Positions 1 to 8,732 of a stretch of 64,000 nt of DNA are shown here, piece by piece. The position numbers were made by a program, and so were the translations under genes. How positions within the stretch are numbered: the stretch's first letter is position 1; each line of letters begins with the position of its first letter. Under the pieces are notes generated by a model. The model had not been told where the DNA came from. It ran no database searches and saw only the letters and a list, made by a program, of their open reading frames with translations. Origin of the DNA: an uncultured Flavobacteriaceae bacterium. Lineage in GTDB: Bacteria > Bacteroidota > Bacteroidia > Flavobacteriales > Flavobacteriaceae. The stretch is taken from the NCBI GenBank assembly GCA_947497145.1, contig CANMFQ010000009.1, forward strand, positions 1 to 64,000, written 5' to 3'.

Positions 1-153
1 TGGGCTATCCCCCTGTAAAAGGTAGGTTCCATACGCGGTGCGCACCCGTGCGCCGGTCGTCATCAGTAGCAAGCTACCATGTTACCCCTCGACTTGCATG
101 TGTTAGGCCTGCCGCTAGCGTTCATCCTGAGCCAGGATCAAACTCTTCATCGT
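1..153 (-). rRNA. 16S ribosomal RNA, 5' end (partial)
   Basis: On the minus strand the sequence reads AGAGTTTGATCCTGGCTCAG from position 146 downward, the universal 16S 5' primer site, followed by a Bacteroidota-like first variable region. The mature 5' end is placed about 7 bases upstream, at about 153, by analogy with E. coli. The rest of the gene lies beyond the left edge of the window. The segment after ACGGGTG reads CGCACCGCG rather than the usual CGTAACGCG. Confidence 0.97.
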
Positions 154-381
154 TAATCTTTAAATATATTTAAGTTAAACAATTACTATGTTATCCCCAG
201 CTCCGTAATCTCGATTTAATTCTTAATAAAACAGAATTTCTTCTGCCTCATTATATGATTCTTTGTTAACAAAATAACTATCGTTATTTGTGCTGTCTCT
301 ACAATATGTCAATGAACTTTTTTATAAGAAACTACTACTTGTTTCTGCTTTTGTCTTAGCCGTTATTTCGCTAAGCGGGTG

Positions 382-412
382 CAAATATATAACTGTTTTT
401 TAAACTGACAAC
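382..412 (-). promoter_or_regulatory. rRNA operon promoter, proximal
   Basis: On the minus strand a GTTG (409-412) is followed after 19 bases by TATATTTG (382-389). This matches the Bacteroidota primary sigma consensus (TTTG, N19, TAnnTTTG). The following bases GCACCCGCT form a GC-rich discriminator. The site lies about 230 bases upstream of the mature 16S end. The 16 bases from the -7 box onward are identical to those of the tRNA-Lys promoter in this window. Confidence 0.8.
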
Positions 413-530
413 CTTTTTTTTGAAAAAATATTTTTTTTATTTTTTCGGCCATCTAAAACAATATAATCAAGGAACGTAATCTCTGCTGTTTTCCGTCATA
501 TCCATACATCGGTATGTGTCTAACGGGCTG

Positions 531-560
531 CAAATGTAACACCCTTTTTCAAATTACAAA
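531..560 (-). promoter_or_regulatory. rRNA operon promoter, distal
   Basis: On the minus strand TTTG (557-560), an 18-base spacer and TACATTTG (531-538) form a second Bacteroidota-type promoter about 150 bases upstream of the proximal one. It is followed by GCAGCCCG, again a GC-rich discriminator. Tandem promoters are common for rRNA operons, so the two probably act together. Confidence 0.65.
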
Positions 561-737
561 GCTATTTCTATACTTTTTTTCGCTTTTTTTTTAACCCCTT
601 TTTTAATCCCTTTACTTTTAGGTTTTTATACCATAACTATCCACGAAAAAAGGGGAATAAATTTAAAACATTTTAGCATACAATGCAAATATGATTTAAA
701 GCACGATTACTCTATTATTAATAAAATAAGTTAAACT

Positions 738-910
738 CGCTTTACGTATTAGAAATTCTACTACTTCTTAAAATCAATTGAAAATAAAACACTATGCTTC
801 GTTTTTTAATTTAACCATAACAATCTCGATAACTATAGGTTCGCTGAAATTAAGAAAGCACTTTATTTTATTGAACTGGTAAGTCTCATTACGAAGTCAT
901 CATACATAAT
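738..910 (+). repeat. Dispersed palindromic repeat, copy A (family R1)
   Basis: About 170 bases that align over their length with the reverse complement of 55862-56025. Shared blocks include CTTCTTAAAATCA, TTTTTTAATTTAACC, GAAATTAAGAAA, TTTATTTTATTG and CATTACGAAGT. The element is an imperfect long palindrome whose ends carry a CATTAGAA-like motif. It sits upstream of the rRNA promoters in otherwise gene-free sequence. It looks like a non-coding, MITE-like or structured repeat. Confidence 0.75.
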
Positions 911-1379
911 TAGGCTTAAAAAGCTATTGCCATTCACAACCCGAGCTTGGTAACAATAATTACTGACCTACCTAAACAAGTAAAAAGAACACTATATACA
1001 TCACTTTTCTATTTAAATGGTAGCACTTCAAATTCTGATAAACTGACATTCTTTACTAAAATGTATGATTTCTATACTTTTGAAGTAAATAGCATATTGC
1101 AGAAAACACATCAGCAATCAAAAAACTGAAGTATACCTATTTCTAAAGTATCAATGAAACAATAGTATTTTGAAGAAAGTATCCCTTTAGAAGCAACAAA
1201 CTTTTATTTGCTACTCATAATAAGAGTAGCGTTTAACCCACATCGATCATTACACACTGTACGAGCAATCATTTTTCACAAGACGCTAAAGCTTCTAAAA
1301 AACTAAACAGTTTTCTATACATATATCTGTTTATCTATTTATAGTAAGTAACACTTAATCCATAACCTGTACCTTATGG
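911..1379. other. Gene-free stretch between repeat A and the PAP2 gene
   Basis: About 470 bases with no convincing gene. The only open frame (947-1129, plus) starts at TTG, encodes 60 residues with no recognisable domain, and has no promoter-like motif in front. No terminator with a strong stem and T-run was seen at the end of the PAP2 gene. Confidence 0.5.
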
Positions 1380-1949
1380 TTATATAGAAAACCGAAGCAA
1401 TGCAAAAGTATACAGCCTTGCAAACAACCAACCAAAAAATGCCCCCACTCCTATTCCCGTAAGTACATCCAGTGGAAAATGCACACCTATATAGATACGG
1501 CTATAGGCTACCAAACAAGCCCACAATAACAACAAAGGCATAGCATATTTATATCCGTGCCTTAAAAGAAGACTAAAAAAAGTGGCAATTGCCATGCTAT
1601 TAGCTGCATGGGCAGAAAAATATCCGAACTTACCTCCGCAAGAATCTTTCACCAGTCGCATTAATGCGTTTACCTCAAGATCATAACAGGGTCGTAAACG
1701 TGCTACGCCATATTTAAAAAAATCTGCTAGCCCATTAACAACAACAATCATTAATAAAGCCGAAACGATAAGTACTCCTGTCTTTTTTAACCCAAACTGC
1801 TTATAAGCAAGATAAATCAACAGCGCATAGAGGGGTATTGAACTGAATTTGTTGGTAATAAACATCCAAAATCCATCCCATGTGGAACTTCCTAAAGTAT
1901 TTAGCATCAAAAAAAGCTCCTTATCGTATCTAAGAATTTCTTCAAGCAT
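1380..1949 (-). CDS. PAP2-family membrane phosphatase
   Basis: A 189-residue integral membrane protein of the type 2 phosphatidic acid phosphatase family. All three signature motifs are visible: KYGVARLRP (K79 to P87), SAH (112-114) with the catalytic His, and SRIYIGVHFPLD (150-161) with the second catalytic His and the Asp. About five hydrophobic segments surround them. The family dephosphorylates lipid phosphates or undecaprenyl pyrophosphate at the membrane; the substrate here cannot be told. It starts 5 bases after the stop of the upstream 75-residue gene, so the two are probably co-transcribed. Confidence 0.9.
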   Translation of the reverse strand: MLEEILRYDKELFLMLNTLGSSTWDGFWMFITNKFSSIPLYALLIYLAYKQFGLKKTGVLIVSALLMIVVVNGLADFFKYGVARLRPCYDLEVNALMRLVKDSCGGKFGYFSAHAANSMAIATFFSLLLRHGYKYAMPLLLLWACLVAYSRIYIGVHFPLDVLTGIGVGAFFGWLFARLYTFALLRFSI

Positions 1950-1954
1950 GTTCT

Positions 1955-2182
1955 CTAATCTTCGTATCTAGAAACTTCTCGATCATAAAAAGCCGTTGCC
2001 TGTTCAATAAGATTTTCGGCTTCCATGTCTAATTCTTTTTGATCTTCTGGCGTAAAATCTTCCAACCACTCTACCTCATCATTTTCAAGATTAATAATAA
2101 ACCTTGGATATTCAGTATGCACTATAAAGATAGCAGTAGGATAATCAGTATTATCACCAAGTAAAAATTTTGGGAATTCCAT
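1955..2182 (-). CDS. Conserved small acidic protein, function unknown
   Basis: A 75-residue soluble, strongly acidic protein with no signal peptide or membrane segment. It starts MEFPKFLLGD and ends in a predicted helix rich in Glu and Asp. I recognise no domain, but small proteins like this next to a PAP2 gene occur in flavobacteria. It lies 5 bases ahead of the PAP2 gene and 73 bases after the MATE gene on the same strand, so it is probably in the same operon. Confidence 0.75.
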   Translation of the reverse strand: MEFPKFLLGDNTDYPTAIFIVHTEYPRFIINLENDEVEWLEDFTPEDQKELDMEAENLIEQATAFYDREVSRYED

Positions 2183-2255
2183 TTCAATTAATTTTTAATA
2201 TTTCTTTAATTCATCCTTCACAAAAGGAGCTTACAAATGCTAGCAACTAGCTTTT

Positions 2256-3629
2256 CTATACATTCTTCGCAATCATTTTTTTTGTCAAATAATTAAATCG
2301 AATATACAACATAATAGCTGATGCACTAAGTCCCGTTAAAAGTCCTATCCAGATACCAGTACTTTTCAAATCTGTATGCAAACCTAGGTAAAAACTGGTG
2401 GGAAAACCAATCAACCAATACGCAATAAAAGTAATTACGGTAGGCACCTTTACGTCTTGTAGTCCTCGTAAAGCTCCTAAAACTACCACTTGAATGCCAT
2501 CTGAAATTTGAAAAAAAGCAGCAACTAGTAATAATTTTCCAGCTATGGCAATCACTTCGGTATTATCAGATAGGTTTATGGCATCGTCGATATCTAAATA
2601 CAAGGTAGGAAACCAATTTCTTCCCCATAAAAATAAGATTGCAAACACTATTTCTAACAAAAAGGTTAGCAAAAATATCGATTGCGCAATACGGCGTAGG
2701 TCTTTGTAATGTTTCAGTCCTTTTTGATTACCTACCCTAATCATCGCTGTCACCCCCAGCCCCATGCCAAACATAAAGGCCATACTACTTAAATTCAATG
2801 CAATTTGATTGGCGGCTTGTGCATTTTTACCCAAGACACCACTCAACCAAATAGCTGCTGTAAATACAGCTACTTCAAATAACATTTGCAAGGCAGAAGG
2901 AAATCCTAAACTAATAATTTTTTGAATAACCTTTTTTTCTAATTTTTTAAAGTTAAATCCGGTAACATAATCATGAAATTTCTTTTTCCGCTTTAACAAA
3001 AACCATATATAAATAACCATTAGCACCCTAGCTACAAGCGTACCTATTGCTGCACCTACAATACCCATTTTAGGAAAACCAAAAGAGCCAAAAATTAATA
3101 GGTAATTCAAAATTACGTTCACAATATTAGCAACTACGGTAGAATACATGGGGTATCTTGTCTGCGAAAGCCCTTCAGAAAATTGCTTAAACGCTTGAAA
3201 TATGATAAGAGGAACCAACGAAAACGCAACAAGGTCAAGATACGGCATGGCAAGTTTAACCACCTCTTCAGGCTGCTGCATTAAATGCATCAACGGTTTC
3301 GCACACAAGATTAGCCCAAACAAAGAAAGTCCTAAAACCGTACACAAGACCAACCCATGCTTTAATGCGCTTTTACCATCTGATTTATTACCCGCTCCAT
3401 CAGCCTCAGCCACTAAAGGCGTAATTGCTGTAGAAAAACCAATACCCAATGACATTGCAATAAATACAAAACTATTACCTAAGGAAACCGCTGCAAGCTC
3501 GGCCGTACCCAGCTGCCCTACCATAATATTGTCAGCCAACTGCACAAAAGTATGCCCTAGCATACCCATAATAACAGGTACTGATAGTTTGATGTTGTAT
3601 TCGAATTCTTTAAAGTATTGCTGTAACAA
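2256..3629 (-). CDS. MATE-family multidrug/Na+ efflux transporter
   Basis: A 457-residue protein with twelve hydrophobic segments in two homologous halves, the usual size for MATE exporters. Early motifs fit the family: PVIMGMLGHTFVQLADNIMVGQLG near residues 18-41 and, in the second half, the stretch around GFPSALQML. These proteins export cationic compounds in exchange for Na+ or H+; the substrate is unknown. It follows mazG by 60 bases on the same strand. Confidence 0.92.
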   Translation of the reverse strand: MLQQYFKEFEYNIKLSVPVIMGMLGHTFVQLADNIMVGQLGTAELAAVSLGNSFVFIAMSLGIGFSTAITPLVAEADGAGNKSDGKSALKHGLVLCTVLGLSLFGLILCAKPLMHLMQQPEEVVKLAMPYLDLVAFSLVPLIIFQAFKQFSEGLSQTRYPMYSTVVANIVNVILNYLLIFGSFGFPKMGIVGAAIGTLVARVLMVIYIWFLLKRKKKFHDYVTGFNFKKLEKKVIQKIISLGFPSALQMLFEVAVFTAAIWLSGVLGKNAQAANQIALNLSSMAFMFGMGLGVTAMIRVGNQKGLKHYKDLRRIAQSIFLLTFLLEIVFAILFLWGRNWFPTLYLDIDDAINLSDNTEVIAIAGKLLLVAAFFQISDGIQVVVLGALRGLQDVKVPTVITFIAYWLIGFPTSFYLGLHTDLKSTGIWIGLLTGLSASAIMLYIRFNYLTKKMIAKNV

Positions 3630-3689
3630 AAGGCTTTTGAATTATAATTTGTTAGGTATATTTTCTACGTTTGATACAATGTTCAGTCT

Positions 3690-4469
3690 TTAGCTATCAC
3701 TAGCTTTTGCTTCTTCCCAAAAGACATCCATTTCGGCAAGTGTCATTTCTGCAAGGGGTTTACTTAATTCTTTTGCCTTTGATTCTAAATATTGAAAACG
3801 TTTTATAAATTTTTTATTGGTTCGCTCTAGTGCATTTTCTGGATTTATATTTAAAAACCGCGCATAGTTCACCATTGAGAAAATGACATCACCAAATTCG
3901 GCTTCCATCCTTTCATTATCTTTCGCCTTTACTTCTTGCTGAAATTCTTCAAGTTCTTCTTGTACTTTTTCCCATACCTGTGCTGGTTTTTCCCAATCAA
4001 AACCGACTCCTGCCACCTTATCTTGAATACGATTTGCTTTCACTAAAGCAGGTAAGCCCTTAGGCACACCCTCAAGAACACTATTTTTACCCTCTTTGAG
4101 TTTAATATTTTCCCAATTTCTTTTTACATCCTCTTCATCATCAACCTCTACATCACCGTAAATATGTGGGTGGCGGTTTATCAGTTTTTCACAAATTTCA
4201 TTACACACATCTGCCATATCAAAAGTATCTGTTTCACTTCCAATTTTAGTATAAAAAACAATATGCAATAACACATCTCCAAGCTCCTTTTTTACCTCAT
4301 CAAGATCATTCTCCAAAATAGCATCACCTAATTCATAGGTTTCTTCAATCGTTAAATGCCGTAAAGTTTGCATGGTCTGCTTTTTATCCCACGGACATTG
4401 CGCTCTTAGCTCATCCATAATAGTTAAAAGACGGTCAAAGGCTTTTAGCTGTGCTGCTCTTGAATTCAT
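3690..4469 (-). CDS. mazG: Nucleoside triphosphate pyrophosphohydrolase MazG
   Basis: A 259-residue protein with two tandem MazG domains. The first holds CPWDKKQT and the metal-binding pattern around E42, E43, E46, E62 and D65 (IEETYELGD then KKELGD). The second, near residues 165-235, repeats this with EELEEF and EAEFGD. The enzyme hydrolyses NTPs to NMP and pyrophosphate and is linked to nucleotide pool cleaning and stress survival. It is the first gene of the minus-strand group running to the PAP2 gene. Confidence 0.95.
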   Translation of the reverse strand: MNSRAAQLKAFDRLLTIMDELRAQCPWDKKQTMQTLRHLTIEETYELGDAILENDLDEVKKELGDVLLHIVFYTKIGSETDTFDMADVCNEICEKLINRHPHIYGDVEVDDEEDVKRNWENIKLKEGKNSVLEGVPKGLPALVKANRIQDKVAGVGFDWEKPAQVWEKVQEELEEFQQEVKAKDNERMEAEFGDVIFSMVNYARFLNINPENALERTNKKFIKRFQYLESKAKELSKPLAEMTLAEMDVFWEEAKASDS

Positions 4470-4554
4470 TACATTAAAATTTTAGTAAAAGTACAAATCA
4501 CCTAGCTTTATTAAGATACAATCTTAATTGTATTTTTAATTATATTTAAACCTC

Positions 4555-4615
4555 CTTTACGCATTAAAAAATCGATTCGGTTATAAAATCATTTCAAAAT
4601 AAAAGGTTACACCGG
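4555..4615 (+). repeat. Partial left arm of repeat family R1 (copy B)
   Basis: The bases around TTTACGCATTAAAAAATC and TAAAATCATTTCAAAATAAAA match the left arm of the R1 palindrome (copy A at 738 and copy E at 56025 downward). The loop and right arm are not recognisable downstream. It is a truncated or decayed copy in the gap between mazG and the TolB-like pseudogene. Confidence 0.5.
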
Positions 4616-4720
4616 CTTTTTAACGATAAGCAAGCTGCCGTAACATGAGAACAACTAGAAAAATTAGTAGTACTAAAGGATTGACACCATGCATCAAAAA
4701 TTTCACATCTTATATATGTT

Positions 4721-5541
4721 ATGAACTATCTTTTCAGTTTTACATCTTGTTTTCTTTTGTTTCTAGGGCTAACACTATTTGCACAACCTTTACTTGGGCA
4801 GCAGCATACAAATACAACAATAGAAAGCACGCTTGAAACCCTATCTATACAAAGTTTAGAACGAAAAATAATCTACAAAAAAGCAGCGCATATTGAAGCG
4901 CCTAATTGGTCGCCAGATGGTAAGACTATTTTGTACAACAGCGGCTGATTATTATATAAGATAGCTGTAGACGGCGGCACACCCGTGTTAATCCCTACAG
5001 GTTCCCCAAAAAAATAACTGCTCTTGGCCCTTCATACTGGCATGGTTGGTCGCCTGACGGAAAAACATTAGCTTATTGTGCTGAAAGAAATGGTAATTAT
5101 GATCTGTATACCATACCCGTTGAAGGAGGAAAAGAAACTCGTTTAACAACAAGCGAGGGACTTGATGATGGGCCCGATTATTCTCCAGACGGGAAGTATA
5201 TCTATTTTAACTCTGAACGAACGGGCACCATGCAAATATGGCGAATGAAAGTTGACGGTAGTGAGCAAGAGCAAATTACTACTGATGAAAACAATGATTG
5301 GTTTGCCCACCCCTCACCCGATGGTAAATGGATTGTTTTTCTTACTTTCGATAACCAAGTACCTGCTGGCAAACACCCGGCAAACAAAAATGTTGCGTTA
5401 CGTTTGATGAATTTGAGTACAAAAAAAATTACCCGTTTGGCAACACTATTTGGCGGACAAGGCACTATAAATGTACCTTCATGGTCGCCAGACAGTACAC
5501 ATATTGCCTTTGTTAGTTACCAATTAAAACCGAAAAAATGA
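4721..5541 (+). pseudogene. TolB/DPP-like beta-propeller protein, disrupted
   Basis: The reading frame begins with a clear signal peptide ([16 protein letters not shown]..., cleaved near GQQ) and WSPDGK propeller repeats, but it is broken twice. A TGA at 4946-4948 follows YNSG. The second lesion is a frame change at a run of seven A at 5007-5013; with eight A the reading would continue as [10 protein letters not shown]. The last part (from about 5230) continues with [20 protein letters not shown] and [10 protein letters not shown] repeats to the stop. The family is secreted WD40-like propellers of about 290 residues. The homopolymer lesion could be a sequencing error, but the stop codon makes a real pseudogene more likely. 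Its end overlaps the next gene by ATGA. Confidence 0.75.
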
Positions 5542-6563
5542 ACCGAAAAAAAACACTTATTTATTTTCTCTTTTTTGTTACTATAGTACCTGCTATAGGG
5601 CAAAATTTGACTAAAAAAGCAAACATATTTTTAAATTCCCTTTCCAAGGAGTTACAAGCCAAAGCACGCTTTAGCCTTGAAAATGAAGAACGTTTTAATA
5701 TGAATTATGTACCTATACCCCGTAAAGGGCCTACTTTTCATGATTTTAATGCGGTGCAAAAGGCAGCTGCAATAGATTTATTGCGCTCATCACTTGGCAA
5801 CGAAGGCTATAGAAAAACGCAAGAAATCATGGCGCTAGAGAAAGTTTTACGCATTATTGAAAACGACGATAATGATACCATGCCCGATGGTAGACCACGG
5901 CGCGACCCACTCAATTACCATTTTTGCATTTTTGGTAATCCTTCCCCAGACACGCCTTGGGGTTGGCGGTTTGAAGGGCATCATATATCTTTAAACTTCA
6001 CTTCAACGGAAGGAAAAATAAGTGCCTCAACACCAACTTTTTTTGGCACTAACCCCGGTATAGTAACAACTACAGATCAAATTGGTAAAGAGGTATTAAA
6101 AGAAGAGGCACGCTTAGGGTTTCAACTTATTAATTCAATGGATGCAAAGCAGTTAAAAATTGCACTATTCTCAGAAGAAGCGCCAAGTGATGTGCAGTCT
6201 CGTAACCAACGAAAAGTAACAAATTTACAACCTTTAGGAATTTCTTATACTGCGCTAAATGAACATCAAAAACAGCTATTACACCAATTGCTAGACGTAT
6301 ATCTTGCCACTTTTGAGCCCGATTTTGAGACCCGTTTTCGTGCTAAAATTAAAAAAGAAGGATTTGAAAAACTAGCTTTCGCATGGGCAGGCAGTATGGA
6401 AGCCGGTGCTGGTCATTACTACAGAATTCAAAATCCTGTGGTGCTCATTGAATATGACAATACGCAAAACAACGCCAATCATGCGCATGCTGTTGTTCGA
6501 GATTTAACCAATGATTATGGCGAAGATGTATTAAAAAAGCACTACGAGCTACATCATCATTAA
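5538..6563 (+). CDS. Secreted DUF3500-family protein
   Basis: A 341-residue protein with an N-terminal signal peptide ([22 protein letters not shown]). It matches DUF3500 by its conserved segments [35 protein letters not shown] and, near the C-terminus, WAGSMEAG with HYYRIQ and [14 protein letters not shown]. The many conserved His and Trp suggest a catalytic or ligand-binding role, but no function is established. It overlaps the upstream propeller frame by 4 bases and is followed 26 bases later by a sugar isomerase-like gene, so it probably belongs to a small secreted-protein operon. Confidence 0.88.
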   Translation: MNRKKTLIYFLFFVTIVPAIGQNLTKKANIFLNSLSKELQAKARFSLENEERFNMNYVPIPRKGPTFHDFNAVQKAAAIDLLRSSLGNEGYRKTQEIMALEKVLRIIENDDNDTMPDGRPRRDPLNYHFCIFGNPSPDTPWGWRFEGHHISLNFTSTEGKISASTPTFFGTNPGIVTTTDQIGKEVLKEEARLGFQLINSMDAKQLKIALFSEEAPSDVQSRNQRKVTNLQPLGISYTALNEHQKQLLHQLLDVYLATFEPDFETRFRAKIKKEGFEKLAFAWAGSMEAGAGHYYRIQNPVVLIEYDNTQNNANHAHAVVRDLTNDYGEDVLKKHYELHHH

Positions 6564-6589
6564 TAATAAACATGTAATTCACAAAAAAT

Positions 6590-7423
6590 ATGACTAATAG
6601 AAGAGACTTTTTACTTAAATCGGGCTTGTTTTCTGCGGGGGCTATGCTGTTGCCATCATGTGCTTTTGGTAAGGCCATGACACCAGAATATGGGGTGCAA
6701 CTATATTCTTTTAGAGATGAAATGGCCAAAGATGCATTGGGAACTTTAGAACAGATTGCCGCCATAGGCATAAAAAAAATAGAATCGGCACGAAGCGGAA
6801 AGGGACATTACTACGGCTTATCACCCAAAGCAATGAAAGACGCCTGTGAGGCATTAGGCATGAAACTTATTAGCGGCCATGTTGCCCTTAATAATAAATT
6901 TGAAAAAACGATGGAGGAAGCCGTAGCTTCTGGTCAAGAATATGTGATTTGCTCCTCTATGCCAACCAGCGGCCAAACGGTAGATAATTACAAAAAAGTA
7001 GCCGATCAATTCAACAAAGCAGGAGAAGCGTGTAAAAAATTAGGACTTAAATTTGGATACCACAATCATGAATATGAATTTGAATCGGAAAACGGGCAGA
7101 TTTTATATGATGTTCTTCTAGATAATACCCAAGCAGATTTAGTGCATATGGAATTAGATTTAGGATGGGTGATTATAGCGCAAAAAGACCCCTTAGATTA
7201 TTTTAAAAACTACCCTGGTCGCTTTCCTCTTTGGCATTTAAAAGATATGGATATGACCAAAAAAGAAAGTACCGAATTTGGCAAAGGCGGTTTAGACATC
7301 CCTACCATGATGGCACAGCAAAAAGCCTCTGGGGTGAAACATATTTTTATTGAGCAAGAAGAATATGCAAGCACTCCACTGGAAAGCATGAAACACAATA
7401 TGGCTTTTTTAAAAGGTTTATAA
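6590..7423 (+). CDS. Exported sugar phosphate isomerase/epimerase-like TIM barrel
   Basis: A 277-residue protein of the xylose isomerase-like TIM barrel (AP endonuclease 2) superfamily. It starts with a twin-arginine signal, RRDFLLKSG, then a hydrophobic stretch ending in LLPSCAFG, which could also serve as a lipobox. Barrel motifs include YGVQLYSFRDE, GYHNHEYEF (metal-site His and Glu) and HMELDLGW, HLKDMD and FIEQEEY near the end. These enzymes isomerise or epimerise sugars or inositol derivatives; the substrate is not known. It lies between DUF3500 and SMP-30 genes on one strand. Confidence 0.88.
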   Translation: MTNRRDFLLKSGLFSAGAMLLPSCAFGKAMTPEYGVQLYSFRDEMAKDALGTLEQIAAIGIKKIESARSGKGHYYGLSPKAMKDACEALGMKLISGHVALNNKFEKTMEEAVASGQEYVICSSMPTSGQTVDNYKKVADQFNKAGEACKKLGLKFGYHNHEYEFESENGQILYDVLLDNTQADLVHMELDLGWVIIAQKDPLDYFKNYPGRFPLWHLKDMDMTKKESTEFGKGGLDIPTMMAQQKASGVKHIFIEQEEYASTPLESMKHNMAFLKGL

Positions 7424-7452
7424 AAAACTATGCCAACACAAATAAAAAGAAA

Positions 7453-8361
7453 ATGAACAGATATCAATTTTTCAAAACTTTCTCCATGGCATTTGCGTGC
7501 ATGGCTACAACCATTTCATGCAAAGCGCAACAGACAGGTATTATTGCCGAAGGCGCAAAACTTACCCTTGTAGCTGATGACTATGAATTTACTGAAGGTC
7601 CCGCAGTAGATAAAGATGGGAATGTTTTTTTTACCGACCAACCCAATGACCGCATTGTAAAATGGAATGCTGCTGATAATTCGGTTACTGATTACATGAA
7701 ACCTTCAGGAAGATCCAACGGGCTTTATTTTGATCATGATGGTAATCTTTTGTCTTGTGCTGATGAAAAAAATGAATTGTGGCGTATTGATTCTAAAAAA
7801 AATGTCACCGTTCTTGTTGCTAATTTTGAAGGTAAGTTACTTGGCGGGCCTAATGACCTTTGGGTAGACCCTAAAGGTGGTATTTATTTCACTGATCCCT
7901 TTTACAAACGTCCTTGGTGGCAGCATACCGAAGCTGAAATTGAAGAACGACGTGTTTATTATCTTAACCCTAACACTAGTGAAGTACGTATTGTGGCTGA
8001 TACTTTTGTACAACCCAATGGTATTATAGGTTCTGCAGATGGAAAAACATTATATATTGCTGATATTGGTGATAAAAAAACATACGCTTTCACTATTACT
8101 AAGGATGGAAGCCTTACCAACAGAACCCTCTTTTGTGAACTAGGATCTGATGGCATGACCATTGATAATAAAGGGAATGTATATTTAACAGGTGATGGCG
8201 TTACTGTTTTTGACAAAACAGGCAAACAAATTAAACATATTGCTGTACCTGAAAAATGGACAGCTAATGTAACCCTTGGTGGGCCAGAACAGAATATCCT
8301 ATTTATTACCGCCATGGATTCGGTTTACACCTTGGCGATGACTATTCATGGCGTCCGCTAA
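7453..8361 (+). CDS. SMP-30/gluconolactonase-family secreted protein
   Basis: A 302-residue six-bladed propeller of the SMP-30/gluconolactonase/LRE family. The N-terminus is a signal peptide ending near SCKAQQ, possibly a lipoprotein signal with Cys in TISCKA. Family signs are FTEGPAVDKDGNVFFTD (the metal-site Glu), RSNGLYFD, GGPNDLWVDPKGGIYFTDP and QPNGIIGSADGKTLYIAD. It probably hydrolyses a sugar lactone in the periplasm. It follows the TIM barrel gene by 29 bases, which fits a joint role in oxidised-sugar breakdown. Confidence 0.9.
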   Translation: MNRYQFFKTFSMAFACMATTISCKAQQTGIIAEGAKLTLVADDYEFTEGPAVDKDGNVFFTDQPNDRIVKWNAADNSVTDYMKPSGRSNGLYFDHDGNLLSCADEKNELWRIDSKKNVTVLVANFEGKLLGGPNDLWVDPKGGIYFTDPFYKRPWWQHTEAEIEERRVYYLNPNTSEVRIVADTFVQPNGIIGSADGKTLYIADIGDKKTYAFTITKDGSLTNRTLFCELGSDGMTIDNKGNVYLTGDGVTVFDKTGKQIKHIAVPEKWTANVTLGGPEQNILFITAMDSVYTLAMTIHGVR

Positions 8362-8394
8362 TCCCGCTTTATGCATTAGAAATTGTTATATGGA

Positions 8395-8710
8395 GTGAAA
8401 CAAGAACCAAGAAACAGGACTAAAGAAACTTGTATTTTTCTGTTCTTTGATTATGGAGCGCGGCGTGTCTTGACTCTTGTTTCTTGTCCCTCTCTTTTCT
8501 TTTTGAATGTCCCTGATAATGGTTGACCGTTTTTAGTTATTAATTTCATTTTTAAAAACAGCACTATTTGGATTATTTCTCATAGGTATTGTTTTCTTGG
8601 TGAAACAAGAACCAAGAAACAGGACTAAAGAAACTTATATATCTCTGTTCTTTGATCATGGAGCGCAGCGTGTCTTGGCTCTTGTTTCTTAGCGCTCCTC
8701 TCTTTTGTCT
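8395..8710 (+). repeat. Hairpin-core-hairpin repeat (family R2), full copy
   Basis: Two near-identical modules (8395-8500 and 8600-8710), each beginning GTGAAACAAGAACCAAG and ending around CTCTTGTTTCTT, flank a core at 8505-8591. Inside each module the ends are inverted copies of one another (CAAGAAnCAAGAnnCA against its complement), so each could fold into a stem-loop. The core, with GGTTGACCGTTTTTAGTTAT and TTTCTCATAGGTAT, recurs at 58446-58522. It fills the gap between the SMP-30 and hexosaminidase genes, and no gene was found in it. Confidence 0.8.
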
Positions 8711-8732
8711 GGTTTCTAGTCAGTAGCTACTC

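Noticed and set aside
947-1129. 60-residue open frame upstream of the PAP2 gene
   Set aside because: TTG start, no domain, no promoter motif, in sequence next to a repeat.
3202-3693. 163-residue plus-strand frame opposite the MATE gene
   Set aside because: A shadow of the MATE coding sequence with no domain of its own.
4645-4836. 63-residue plus-strand open frame
   Set aside because: It overlaps the signal peptide of the TolB-like frame in another frame; the other reading has the clear signal peptide.
8395-8710. CRISPR array
   Set aside because: The repeats are long, have hairpin ends and occur in pairs; there are no regular short spacers or cas genes.
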